The position numbers were made by a program, and so were the translations under genes. A stretch of 64,000 nucleotides of DNA from Streptomyces sp. STR69 (GTDB lineage Bacteria; Actinomycetota; Actinomycetes; Streptomycetales; Streptomycetaceae), in NCBI RefSeq assembly GCF_024519455.1, contig NZ_JALJRY010000011.1, forward strand, positions 236,203 to 300,202, read 5' to 3'. Shown piece by piece: positions 1 to 9,283 of the stretch (position 1 is its first letter; every line of letters starts with the position of its first letter). The notes under the pieces are model-generated. The model was not told where the DNA came from. It did not search any database and worked only from the letters and a program-made list of their open reading frames with translations.

Positions 1-137
1 TCGTCGCCGACTCCGGAAGCCGTGAGGATCGCTGACGCCCGCATCCGTCCGGAATACGCGACACCTCAACATGCGAGTTCACCGGTCCCGAGGCCGGTAT
101 TCGCCCGCAGGGTGAGCAGCCCCGTAGCCCGGCCCGG

Positions 138-2427
138 TCACGTCAGCGACGACACGTATTCGGACCAGTTCTCGCTGGCGAGCGTGGCCCAGCGTTCGGC
201 TGTCTTGGGGTGGATACCGAGCAGGTCGGCGATGACCATGGGCGGCAGGTCGGCCAGGGCGTCCATCATGGCGGTATTCCGGGCTGCGCGGGCGGGCAGA
301 CCGTGGTGTCTCAGTGTGTCGGCGAGGCCGAGGGGGTTACGCGGACAGCCAGGGCTTTGGCCGGGCAAGAGGTACCTGCGTCTGGCCGTGGTGCTGTGCC
401 GGGGCGTGCTGTGTCGGAGCTGATCGTCGATAAGACGAGCGAGCTTCGGCGGAAGGACGAAGGAGGTGCTGGTTGACCGCCAGGTAGGTGTGCTCCAGGT
501 CCCGGCTGATGTGGTCCTCGGTGAGCTCGACGATGCGGGTCAGGGAAAGTGCATAGAGACGGACTAGAGCAGCCGCGACGCGGACGTCCAAGGGCAATGC
601 GGTGTCGTTGAAACAGCGCAATAGCTCGTTTCGGGCATCGTCCTCGGCTTGGAAGTAGCCGGGGAGTTGCGAGGCTCGGTGCTCGATGCTCAGACCGGGC
701 GGGCAGAGGCGTCGTGCGGTGCTCCAGCGGAGGAAGGGGATGGAACGGGAGCGCAGCGTTGGCCTGCCGGTCGCCCAAGTGTCCAGATGCGCCTGCTGGA
801 GTCGGCGGAGGTTCAGGTGCTGGGAGTCGAGCCAGTTCACGAAGTCAATGGCGGCAAGCACGTTGCTGCAGTCGCCTTTGTGCGCGGCGTAGGTGTAACG
901 GCCTCGGGCTGAGCGCCGGCGGGCGTCGCGGATGATGTGCCACTCGGCGAACGGACGAATGAGATTGGCTTGCCGCGCAGGGAGTTCGGCCACGGTCCGT
1001 GCGACCCAGTTGGTGAGCAAAGCGAGATTCTCATCGCGTGGCGGCAGGATGCCAGCGGTGACGAGCAACCCGCGCACGTAGGCGGTGGCAGCCCGTTGGG
1101 GAAGCGTGTCGAGGGATTCATGGTTCAGCGCTCCAGGATCGAGGGCCAGGCGCCCCAAGAGACTGGCGGCGGGGCTTCGGCGCAGCCACTGCAGGACGCG
1201 GCAGGGGTTTTCCGCGCCGGTCAGAACGACGGCGAGGGGTTGGAGTAGCTGCGCCACGCTTGTGCCGTCGGCGGAGAGCAGGTCGGTCACCCGGGCGGTC
1301 AGGGTGCAGCGGGGACAGTGGTGGCCGGAGTAGAGGTCCGCCGGTTCACCGCAGGCCGAACACCGCTCGACCGGTTCGTCGGGGAAGGTGCATGTCTTGC
1401 ACAGGAGGGTTCCCTCGGCCGTCTGACCGATCAGGATGCGATGTCGACTGCACGAGGCGCACGGCGCAGGGGTCGACAGAGCTGCTCGGTAGCAGGAGTT
1501 GCACACCGGCCCTCGCGGCCAGAAGACCTTGATCTTCGCGATTTGGCCGCACAGGGCACAGGCGCACTCTTCGCGAGGGCGGCACGTGTCGCAGTGGAAC
1601 GGGCCCCGGCCACCGTTGATGTGGTGGCCTGGGCGGACCTCTTCACAGATGGCGCAGGTCTTCTCGTGTCGCTTGTAGCACCGGTCGCAGGTGTCCGGCT
1701 TGGTGCCGTCGGCCCGGGCGACGATGGCAACGGTCTGGCCGCAGACACCGCACGGGCGGGCAGGGCTGGAGTAGCAGCTGCCGCAGACCGGCCCGTCGGA
1801 GGTCAGCGCGTTGACCCGGCGTAGTCGTCCGCAACGGCAGCAGGTCTGAGTGTTCTTGGGAGCACAGGTCTGACAGAGGCTGGTGCCGTCGGGCAGGCGC
1901 CGGTACGAGATCATCATCCGGTGGCAGTCGGCGCATTCTTCTTTGGCATCCGGCTCCTTGTTCCTGCACGGATTGCAGATGCCGCCCTCCGGTCGGCGGG
2001 CGTAGATGCTGGCCACTTTGCCGCAGCGGGCGCACGGCTTCTTGGAACGTCGGCCGGCGCAGCGTGAACACAGTCGCCCCTCCGGTCCGTTGTTGGTGGG
2101 AAGAGGTTCGGTCCGTCCGCAGTCGCCACAGGCCACCAGGGTGACCTTGTTACCGTGCCCGGCGGCGGTGAGTGCTGCCACCAAACGCACCACGCAGGTC
2201 GGGCAGTCGCTACTGGGCATGCGCAAGGCGTCGAGCCTGCCGGACAGATAGTGCACCAGGCGGAAGGCGTTCGCACCACGCCATGCCCGAGCCTCCTCCG
2301 CCACGGCCTGAGCCTGTTCGGGGGCAAGGGAATCGCCCACCGCTAGCTGCAGCAGGGCGACGATCTGCTCCTGGGCGGCAGCGAGCTCGGCGCGTAAGCG
2401 GATCTGGTCCGGTGTCAGCGGCCTCAC
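138..2427 (-). pseudogene. Multi-zinc-ribbon tyrosine-recombinase-like protein, frameshifted
   Basis: Third gene of a recombinase trio. The start is a GTG whose GTGA overlaps the stop of the XRE gene. The N-terminal half is a long series of CxxC pairs, about ten zinc-ribbon knuckles with repeated 'CxxCGxxxxxxxRxxxGxxCxxC' spacing. The C-terminal half resembles the core-binding and catalytic domains of tyrosine recombinases: a helix with YALSLTRIVEL carries the box I Arg, and HGLPARAARN resembles an H-x-x-R box. The reading frame shifts near 464. After NQH the frame that continues sensibly (VLPPKLARLIDD...HPKTAERW...) is out of register by one base, and it ends at the stop at 138. No clear nucleophilic Tyr follows the second box, so the protein may have been an accessory rather than a catalytic subunit. 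A sequencing error cannot be excluded. The recombinase relationship is inferred from motifs; the frameshift is read directly. Confidence 0.7.
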
Positions 2428-2750
2428 GGCTGACCCGGGCGCCGGATCGTGGTCCGCCGCTCCTTCAGCGGCAGTGGCTCGGCCTGTCCATCCGCGGTCT
2501 TCTTGACCTGGGCGTTGACCACCTTCGGCTTGATGAGATCGTTCGGCGTGCACTCGAAGATGTCGCACAGTGCGACCAGGGTGTCCATGCTCATCCGCTG
2601 GGGCGGCTGTGTCACCAAGCGGTAGACCTGCTCACGCGACAGGGTCACGCCACGTTCTGCCAGGAGCGGCACCAGGTCCGATGTCTGGAACATCTGGTGC
2701 TCGGCCATCGTGGCCCGCAGACACCACTCATAGCCCATCTTCTTGATCAT
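2424..2750 (-). CDS. Small XRE-type helix-turn-helix regulator of the recombinase trio
   Basis: 108 aa. A helix-turn-helix occupies residues ~20-75 (LVPLLAERGVTLSREQVYRL, then MSMDTLVALCDIFECTP). This is the short HTH_26/XRE form that usually binds a local operator. The C-terminus is charged and has no recognisable domain. The ATG overlaps the stop of the upstream integrase (ATGA) and its own stop overlaps the next GTG, so the three genes should be translated as a coupled operon. It probably regulates or assists recombination by the two flanking recombinase-family genes. It is the only member of the trio still intact. Confidence 0.75.
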   Translation of the reverse strand: MIKKMGYEWCLRATMAEHQMFQTSDLVPLLAERGVTLSREQVYRLVTQPPQRMSMDTLVALCDIFECTPNDLIKPKVVNAQVKKTADGQAEPLPLKERRTTIRRPGQP

Positions 2751-3859
2751 TTAAGGTCCCAGTCGTCACCCAGCCGGCGCTTCAGCGAAGCTTCCAGGAG
2801 CTGGTTCCGGTACTCGTCAGAAACGCCCATGTAGATGGCCGTCGTAGAAGCGTGGGTATGGCCCACCTGCTCTTGAACGAAGCGGGCAGGGTAGCCGAAC
2901 TCGGTCAGATGCGTGATGTAGCTGTGGCGCAGACAGTGCAGGTCGAGGTCCTCGTCGAGGCCGGCGTCCTGGCGTGCCGTCACGAACGCCTCGTTGATCG
3001 AGCGCGGAGACATGCGGCCGACCCGCTCGGTCACCCACAAGGCCGGGTGCCGGTCCGGCGAGAGCCGCGGGCGAACCTCGTGCACCCACTCGTCGAGGAC
3101 GTCGACTACCCAGTCCATCTCCGGGACCAGAAGCACGGTCCGTCGCCTCGGCGGTGCGCCCTTGGAGGACTTCCCGTACCGGACGGCCATGCTGCCGGCC
3201 TGCCCGAACTGCGGCGCCTTCCTATGACGTCGCAGATCCACCAGGTCCACCTTCGAGGACTCGGTCCGCCGGGTGCCGTACGCGTAGATCGTCTTGAGTG
3301 CGGCAGCATCACGCAGTGCGGTGAGCGTGCCCTTGCGGCCCTGCCCGTGAATGCGTCGAGGTCGGGCATCGGCAGCGTCGAACAGCGCCTGGACCTCGTC
3401 GTAGGTCAGAGGCCGACGCCGGGGATCGCCCTCGTACTCCACCGAGTGCAGGACAGAGTTGCCTTCGTGGAAGATCACCTACGGTGACAGGCCGAACCGT
3501 TCCTGGCAGGTCTCCACCCACCCGTACCGACGGTCCAGCAAATACTCCACGAACAGCTCGATGACCACCTCGTAAGACCGAGCCGTAGACAACTGGATCG
3601 GCTTGGCCCCGCTGCGAAGGTGGACAATGAACGCCTCGCCATCGGCGGGCGCCCACTGCCACGGGTACAACCCCGTGAACTCCTCGAACCGTTGAAGCAG
3701 ACGTAGCCGGGGCTGGATCGTCGAAGCCTGGAGAAACCGCGCGGACTGCTGCCGGGCCCATCCCTCCTTCATTGCAGAGGAAACCGCTGGCTCCGGGTCC
3801 AGAAGGACAACGTTCGGGGCCAGGGAAAGACGCACCGAACCGGGTGCCTCAGCGACCAT
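2747..3859 (-). pseudogene. Tyrosine recombinase/integrase interrupted by an in-frame amber codon
   Basis: One continuous frame of about 370 codons with a single TAG at 3479-3481, so it appears as two adjacent open segments. The upstream segment (to RFGLSP) is the SAM-like core-binding domain. The downstream segment is the catalytic domain with the expected residues: Arg in YAYGTRRTE, a basic stretch GKSSKG, HCLRHSYITHL (H-x-x-R), QVGHTHAS and the nucleophile Tyr in TTAIYMGVS. A GTG follows the TAG directly, so re-initiation could give a free catalytic domain, but that lacks the DNA-clamping arm. Length and motif order are normal for the family, so this looks like a recent nonsense mutation or a sequencing error rather than a decayed gene. 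Confidence 0.8.
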
Positions 3860-4019
3860 GCCCGCCGTTGTATCAAACGCATCATTGTTGCGTCCAGATC
3901 CAGCGGTGCTGGTCAGCTACCGAAGGATGCTCAGGACGCTCCCGAGAGAGCATCTCTGATCAGTGGGAACGTCCGAGGCAGGGCTTTACGAACTGTTGCA
4001 GCCAATGCAATTCATCCTG

Positions 4020-4175
4020 TTTAAGATCTTGTGCCTGCGCAGGCGACGGCGATTGTAGAAGGTCTCGATAGAGTTGAGGGCCTCTGCGCGGGCGGTGGCC
4101 CGGTCAGGCCAGGTTCATGTTCCGCTCTCCTCCTTGGTCAGGGCCCAGAAACTCTCTGCGGCGTTGCCAAAACAT
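4020..4175 (-). pseudogene. IS3-family OrfB C-terminal remnant
   Basis: Conceptual translation on the minus strand gives NAAESFWALTKEE, then after a frame change WPDRATARAEALNSIETFYNRRRL. That is the C-terminal block of IS3-family DDE transposases (the final catalytic Glu lies in AAESF). Internal stops and frame changes show it is dead. No terminal repeats were recognised. Confidence 0.7.
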
Positions 4176-4289
4176 GATCAAGTGCGCACACACCTCTGTC
4201 GCGAACCCAACTCCCTTATGCAGTAACGGAATTGGTCCGATGTGTACTCGGGTCCTGGGCGTTCACCCAGCGCGCGAGGGCCTCCGGCC

Positions 4290-4410
4290 TGTTGCCCTCG
4301 GCGGGCTCCATCGTGGACTACGTGGACAAAGCGATGGTGAAATCCTTCCGGGCCCGGGTCCGGGTCGAACCACTCAATCGCACACGGTGACGGACGCGGC
4401 TGGAGCTGCG
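4290..4410 (+). pseudogene. Second IS3-family OrfB fragment
   Basis: The plus-strand frame reads AGSIVDYVDKAMVKSF followed by RARVRVEPLNRTR, a stop, and RTRLEL. This matches the 'GSV.D..DNAM.ESF...L..ELL.R..W.TR' block of IS3 OrfB proteins, with TGA where Trp is expected. It lies opposite in orientation to the neighbouring IS3 remnant, so at least two elements have decayed here. Confidence 0.55.
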
Positions 4411-4638
4411 GCTCCTGAACCGCCGCCACGGAGCTGGCGGGCCTTCCGTCAGGAGGCTGCCGACGAAAACCGCACACAGGTCCCGAGTTCGCGCTCATGC
4501 GCTCCTGCCCTCTCCAGCACGGCGGAACGAGACATGGGCGAACTCGGCGCCCTCCGGGAACTGTTCACCACCGGCTGCCAACTCCCACCCGTAGTCATCC
4601 CGCCGGCAGTGGCCCGGAACAGCGCTGCACAGACGCCC

Positions 4639-5208
4639 TCAGCGATCCAACGCCGAATCGCTGCGCTTGAGCAGTTCGCGCAGTACGGCAACGCTCGCTT
4701 CGGTGCTCTCCCTGTCGCCGTCCACCAGGTGCCGGAGGAACAGACCGTCCAACGCGGCGACCACGAGACGTACCAACGCGCCGTCCTCGTCCGAGACTTT
4801 CAGCCGGGAAAGCTGCTCGCCCGTCGAACGCTGAACGTCCTCGTACATCTTGTGGATCGGCTCTACCAACTCGGGGCGGCGGAGCGACTCAAGCACCAAC
4901 TCGTATTGGAATACGAGGAGCTCACGCTCTCTGGAGATGAACTCGGAGAGAGGTGAGGCGAACTGGTCGAGCGTCTGGTCTTCGGCGAAGACGCCGCGCT
5001 CGGCCTCGGCGATCGTCGATTGGAGAGCCTCAAGGATGAATGCGTCACGTGAACCGAAGTAGTGGGTCACCAATGCGTGCGTGACCCCTGCTTCCTCGGC
5101 GACAGACCGGTAGGTGAGTCCGCGCAAACCCTTCTTCGCCACGACCGAGATCGCAGCGTCGAGCAGCGCTTGTCGGCCCGGGCTCGGGGTCGCGTTGTTG
5201 CCGCTCAT
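4639..5208 (-). CDS. TetR-family regulator of the hydantoinase/transport region
   Basis: 189 aa. The N-terminal HTH (RQALLDAAISVVAKKGLRGL, then SVAEEAGVTHALVTHYFGSR) is followed by a ligand-binding helical domain. The ATG chosen begins MSGNNATPSP. Longer in-frame starts would run into hyuB. It lies 4 nt downstream of hyuB in the same direction and is probably transcribed with hyuA-hyuB. It is the only regulator within the 4.6-30 kb catabolic region, so it is the best candidate to bind the CTTNNCANNTGNNAAG dyads found at four promoters there; that would make it autoregulated. The inducer is unknown. Confidence 0.85.
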   Translation of the reverse strand: MSGNNATPSPGRQALLDAAISVVAKKGLRGLTYRSVAEEAGVTHALVTHYFGSRDAFILEALQSTIAEAERGVFAEDQTLDQFASPLSEFISRERELLVFQYELVLESLRRPELVEPIHKMYEDVQRSTGEQLSRLKVSDEDGALVRLVVAALDGLFLRHLVDGDRESTEASVAVLRELLKRSDSALDR

Positions 5209-5212
5209 GCCG

Positions 5213-7090
5213 TCAGCTGTCACGGACGTCACTGTAGTGGCCAGCGCGTATCGTCGGGAAATGATCACGCGGTGTGCGATCCGATCCGCCGTGACCCGCG
5301 GGTGAACCCTGTTCGCGGGCGCTCCCGCCCCGCGCCGGCTGACGGTCCCCCGAGCCGGCCAGAGTCTTCCGCCGTTCGACAGTGGCGTCCTCGTCCACCG
5401 TCCAGGTCGACGAGTCGAAGACAACGCCGTAGATTCCGTCGGCTGCCTCGGCTGAGACATATCCGTTTCGGACATCCGAGACGACGGACAGCGGGCTACG
5501 GTCAAGTGGACTGCCGTAGCCGCCGCCACCTGCCGCAGACACGATCATCCGGTCTCCGGACGACACGTCCACGGGCGCCTTCTTACCCAACCGAAGCTCG
5601 CGCTCGGTCTCCGGGAACAGAGTGATCGAGTTGTTGTACGGAGCATCGGCACCCCCGTTGAGACCAGGTACCGGCGAGTCAGGATTGGTCTTCTCGGCGA
5701 CGACGTTGGCGAACCCGTCGCCCAGGAACTCCTGCTCGGTGACAACGCCAAGACCTCCGCGGAACGTGCCCGCGCCGCCTGAGTCAGTGACGAACTCCAT
5801 CCGCCTGCGCAGGATGGGAATGCGGGTCTCGATCATCTCGGCCGGGATGATCTCGCAGCCGGCGATGATGTTGTGGATCACGCCGTTCATGCCGTCGTGT
5901 CCTTCGAAGCCACCCGTGCCGATGCCGCCGGTGTCACCGAATATGTGCGTGCGGTTCGTCTCCGGGTTCGTCATCCACACGTCGCACTGGACGAGGTCCC
6001 CACCACAACCGGCGGGAATCCTGCCCGGCAGAGCTTGCGCCAGCGCCAGGACGAGCATGTCTCCCATCCGGACCGAGGACCACGCGCCGATGAAGCACGG
6101 CGCAGGGCTCTCGGGATTGAACAGCGATCCCAGCGGCGCGACCACCGTCATCGGACGGTGCTCACCCGATGTCGGCGACGCGTCGGGGCAGAGCACCCGC
6201 TTGAGTGCGAGGCGGACCGTCGCGAGCGTGTAGCCCCAGGGGCAGTTGATCGGACCCTTCTGGACGCCGGCGGACCTGCTGAGGTCGACGGTGATCTCGC
6301 TCCCGGCGATGGTGACGTCCACCCCGATCTTGACCGGATCGCTCTCGACACCGTTGTTGTCGAGGTAGTCGGTGATCGAGTAGGTCCCGTCGGGTATCGC
6401 CTCGATCGCCTTGCGGGCGATCAGTTCGCTGTCGTCGAGCGACTTCGCGATCGCGGCGCGATAGGCGTCGAGGCCGTAGCGCTCGACGAGGCCGAGGATG
6501 CGCTTCGTGCCCGCGTTGACCGCGGACACCGCCGCGAGGACGTTGCCGACGGTCTCGGACGGCAGCCGCGAGTTCGCCCGGAGGATGCGCAGAATGGTGT
6601 TGTCGATCTCGCCGTCGTGCACGATCTTCACTCCGGGGAAGATGGTCCCCTCCTGGAAGAGTTCCGTCGTGTCGACCGGATACATGCCCTTCCCGCCGAC
6701 GTCGCCCATGTGCGCTCGAAGCGCGCAGTAGCCGATGACCTTGCCATCGACGAAAATCGGTTCGGCCACGACGGCGTCCGGCGGCTGACCGGCCGTGAGG
6801 TACGGATGGTTGTTGAGGATGACCTCACCGGGCTTGAGCGCCTCCACACCGCCCATCTCGGCCACCGTCGCCTCAAGGCAGGTGTCCAGCGATCCGAGGA
6901 AGATCGGGATGCCCGGTGCGTCTGCGAGCAGGTTGAACTCGTCGTCCAGGATCGAGATCCCGTAGTCGTTGAACTCGTACAGGATCGCGAGCGTTGCCGC
7001 GCGCTTGAACATCGAACGCATCTCTTCGGCGGCGGCGAGCACGCCCCGGCGGATCACGGTGAGAGTGATCGGGTCCATCTGGTCGGTCAT
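5213..7090 (-). CDS. hyuB: Hydantoinase/5-oxoprolinase subunit B
   Basis: 625 aa, HyuB family (N-methylhydantoinase B / oxoprolinase). Recognised from the N-terminal MDPITLTVIRRG, GNHPY-like NNHPYLTAGQ, AHMGDVGG, NCPWGYTLATVR and the Gly-rich C-terminal SAAGGGGYGSPL. Together with HyuA these enzymes open cyclic amides (hydantoins, 5-oxoproline-like rings) in an ATP-dependent reaction. The start lies one base after the hyuA stop. The last ~50 residues are rich in Arg, Gly and Ser and go beyond the usual family end, finishing 4 nt before the tetR start. They may be a read-through extension. Exact substrate cannot be told from sequence. Confidence 0.88.
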   Translation of the reverse strand: MTDQMDPITLTVIRRGVLAAAEEMRSMFKRAATLAILYEFNDYGISILDDEFNLLADAPGIPIFLGSLDTCLEATVAEMGGVEALKPGEVILNNHPYLTAGQPPDAVVAEPIFVDGKVIGYCALRAHMGDVGGKGMYPVDTTELFQEGTIFPGVKIVHDGEIDNTILRILRANSRLPSETVGNVLAAVSAVNAGTKRILGLVERYGLDAYRAAIAKSLDDSELIARKAIEAIPDGTYSITDYLDNNGVESDPVKIGVDVTIAGSEITVDLSRSAGVQKGPINCPWGYTLATVRLALKRVLCPDASPTSGEHRPMTVVAPLGSLFNPESPAPCFIGAWSSVRMGDMLVLALAQALPGRIPAGCGGDLVQCDVWMTNPETNRTHIFGDTGGIGTGGFEGHDGMNGVIHNIIAGCEIIPAEMIETRIPILRRRMEFVTDSGGAGTFRGGLGVVTEQEFLGDGFANVVAEKTNPDSPVPGLNGGADAPYNNSITLFPETERELRLGKKAPVDVSSGDRMIVSAAGGGGYGSPLDRSPLSVVSDVRNGYVSAEAADGIYGVVFDSSTWTVDEDATVERRKTLAGSGDRQPARGGSAREQGSPAGHGGSDRTPRDHFPTIRAGHYSDVRDS

Positions 7091-7091
7091 G

Positions 7092-9200
7092 TCAGTTCCC
7101 GGAGGTCGTGGCGTCGGTGATGACGAGGTTGGCGAAGCTGTCGACAGTCACCTGACGACCAGGCGAGACGAGCGTCGTCGTCGAGTCCTCCTCGATGAGA
7201 GCCGGCCCCACGAGGACGTTCCCGGGCCGGAGGACCCGGCGATCGAAGACGGAGAACTCCACGGCCCCGCCGCTCTCTCGGTGCACCCCGCTGCGGGTGC
7301 CCAGGAAGGCGTGCGTGGAGTCCGTCCCTTCGGGCTCGAACTCGTCGATCGACGCCTTGTCGAGCAGACCGAGGCCGCGGACCCGACACGCGACCAGCTC
7401 GACCGGTTCGGTCAGCCGGTACCCGTAGTGCGCCTCGTGCGCCTCGTGGAACGCCGATTCGAGCCATCCGATGCCCAGTTGGTCGACATCGCCGTCGATC
7501 GCGATCGTCAGAGCGTGCTCCTGGAGGTCGTACCGGAGATCCGCACTTGCGAAGAACCGCTGGCGGGACGGTTCGATCTCGTCCTCGTCGAGCTTGGTGT
7601 GCGCGTCCGTCGCGAGCTGCCCGATGGTCTTCTTGAGGAGTTCGAGCCCACCGGTGTCGAGCGGGTGGATGACGGTCTGGGAGTACGTGTGCGTGACGTC
7701 GAGCGTCAGGGCGCCACCGGCGGAGAACATGCCCGGTGACTGCGGTACGACGACACGCTTCACCCCGACACGCGATGCGAGCGCGTCTGCGGCCAAGGGA
7801 CCACCGCCGCCATAGGCGACCATCGTCAGCTCTCGCGGGTCGATCCCCTTTTCGATGGTGATCTCGTCGAGCTTGTGCGCCATCTTCACCTCGGCGATCG
7901 CGACGATGCCGCTGGCCGCCTCTTCGATGCCGAGGCCGAGCGGCTCGGCGATCTTGACGCGAATCGCCTCTCTGGCAGCCGCCTCGTCCAACGGCATCCG
8001 TCCACCGAGGAACGACGCCGCGTCGAGCAGCCCCGAGACCAGGGCCGCGTCCGTGAAGGTCGGCTCGGTGCCTCCGCGGCCGTAACAGACCGGCCCGGGT
8101 TCCGCGTTGGCGCTCCGGGGTCCGACGTTCAGTGTGCCGGCGGCGTCGATGAACGCGATGCTGCCGCCGCCGGCGCCGATGGTCGCGATCTCGATCGACG
8201 GCATCAACAGGCGAGGCAGGCCGGTGATGTCCGTCATCGCCTGCAGAACCGGTTTGCCGTCCCTGATGAGTGCGGCGTCGAAGCTGGTGCCGCCGACATC
8301 GATCGTGAGCACGTCCCCGCTGCCGATCCTGTTTCCGAGATCGGCGGCTCCGGCGATACCGCTCGCCGGGCCGGAGACGAGTGTCTGGACGCAGCTGTTG
8401 CGCGCCTCCGCGACGCTCATCAGCCCTCCGTCGGACCGCGTGATGAAGAGTTCCCCGGTGAAACCGCGCTGGACCAGGTTGTCGCGGAGGTCTTCGAAGT
8501 ACTTGCCGAGCTTCGGCTTGGTCGTCGCCTCGACGACCGTGGTCACCGTGCGCTCGAACTCCCGGTATTCGCAAGCCACTTCGTGCGACAACGAGTAACC
8601 CAGGCCCGGGAACTCCGACTCGATGATCGCTCCGACCCTTTTCTCGTTGTGCGCGTGTGCGTAGGAATGCAGCAGGCTCACGGCGACGAGTTCGGCGCCT
8701 TCCGCGAGCAGTTCACGAACAGCGGCAATCACGTCGGCGTCGGTGAAGTCGGTGACAACCGTCCCGTGCGCGGTCACTCGCTCCGGGATCTCACGGCGCA
8801 GGTAACGGGGCACGAGCGGCGCCGCCTGTACAGAGTGGAGCGAGTACATCGGCCACGACATGCGTCCGATCTCCAGGACGTCGCGCGAGCCCTCACTGGT
8901 GATCAGCCCCACGGTCGCACCGGAACGCTCAAGGGCGGTGTTCAGGCCCAGCGTCGTACCGTGGAAGAGGCGGGTCACCTGGCTCAACTCCACACCGGTC
9001 CGGGCGAGCGCGTCGAGCAGGCCCTCCACAGGCGCCCGCGGCGTCGTCGTCGCCTTGGCGACGGAGAGTTCACCGGTGGCGGGATTCATCACCACCGCGT
9101 CCGTGAAGGTTCCCCCGATGTCGATGCCGGCGACGATCCCCACCTGTTCGGTACTGAAATCCTCGCCCTCGGACGAGCGTTCATCGGTTTCGGATGCCAC
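7092..9200 (-). CDS. hyuA: Hydantoinase/5-oxoprolinase subunit A (ATP-binding)
   Basis: About 702 aa. The ASKHA/actin-like ATP-binding signature GIDIGGTFTDAV sits near the N-terminus, with LFHGTTLGLNTALER, VSGPASGIAGA, IDVGGTSFDAAL and AYGGGGPLAADAL further along, in HyuA order. HyuA supplies ATP-dependent ring activation and pairs with HyuB. I chose the GTG at 9200 because GAGG lies upstream at normal spacing; an ATG at 9224 without a clear ribosome site is the alternative (710 aa). Expression should come from the promoter at 9246-9275, which carries one of the shared dyads. The order hyuA-hyuB-tetR indicates one operon. Confidence 0.88.
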   Translation of the reverse strand: MASETDERSSEGEDFSTEQVGIVAGIDIGGTFTDAVVMNPATGELSVAKATTTPRAPVEGLLDALARTGVELSQVTRLFHGTTLGLNTALERSGATVGLITSEGSRDVLEIGRMSWPMYSLHSVQAAPLVPRYLRREIPERVTAHGTVVTDFTDADVIAAVRELLAEGAELVAVSLLHSYAHAHNEKRVGAIIESEFPGLGYSLSHEVACEYREFERTVTTVVEATTKPKLGKYFEDLRDNLVQRGFTGELFITRSDGGLMSVAEARNSCVQTLVSGPASGIAGAADLGNRIGSGDVLTIDVGGTSFDAALIRDGKPVLQAMTDITGLPRLLMPSIEIATIGAGGGSIAFIDAAGTLNVGPRSANAEPGPVCYGRGGTEPTFTDAALVSGLLDAASFLGGRMPLDEAAAREAIRVKIAEPLGLGIEEAASGIVAIAEVKMAHKLDEITIEKGIDPRELTMVAYGGGGPLAADALASRVGVKRVVVPQSPGMFSAGGALTLDVTHTYSQTVIHPLDTGGLELLKKTIGQLATDAHTKLDEDEIEPSRQRFFASADLRYDLQEHALTIAIDGDVDQLGIGWLESAFHEAHEAHYGYRLTEPVELVACRVRGLGLLDKASIDEFEPEGTDSTHAFLGTRSGVHRESGGAVEFSVFDRRVLRPGNVLVGPALIEEDSTTTLVSPGRQVTVDSFANLVITDATTSGN

Positions 9201-9245
9201 GATGTTTCGCCTCGTACTTTCCATTTGGATAGCCGGTTGCGGATG

Positions 9246-9283
9246 ACTGAACCTCAGGGCGAGCGCCCTTGTCAAATGTAAAG
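9246..9283 (-). promoter_or_regulatory. hyuA promoter with regulon dyad (site A)
   Basis: On the minus strand: 16-bp dyad CTTTACATTTGACAAG at 9268-9283, fitting CTTNNCANNTGNNAAG. It contains a consensus TTGACA -35. A weak -10 (TTCAGT) follows after 18 bp. The inferred start of transcription is near 9239. The dyad begins one base after the stop codon of the converging ABC ATPase gene. Confidence 0.7.

Noticed and set aside
3860..4019. Possible attachment site upstream of the integrase
   Set aside because: No tRNA end and no direct repeat matching the far side of the trio could be recognised.
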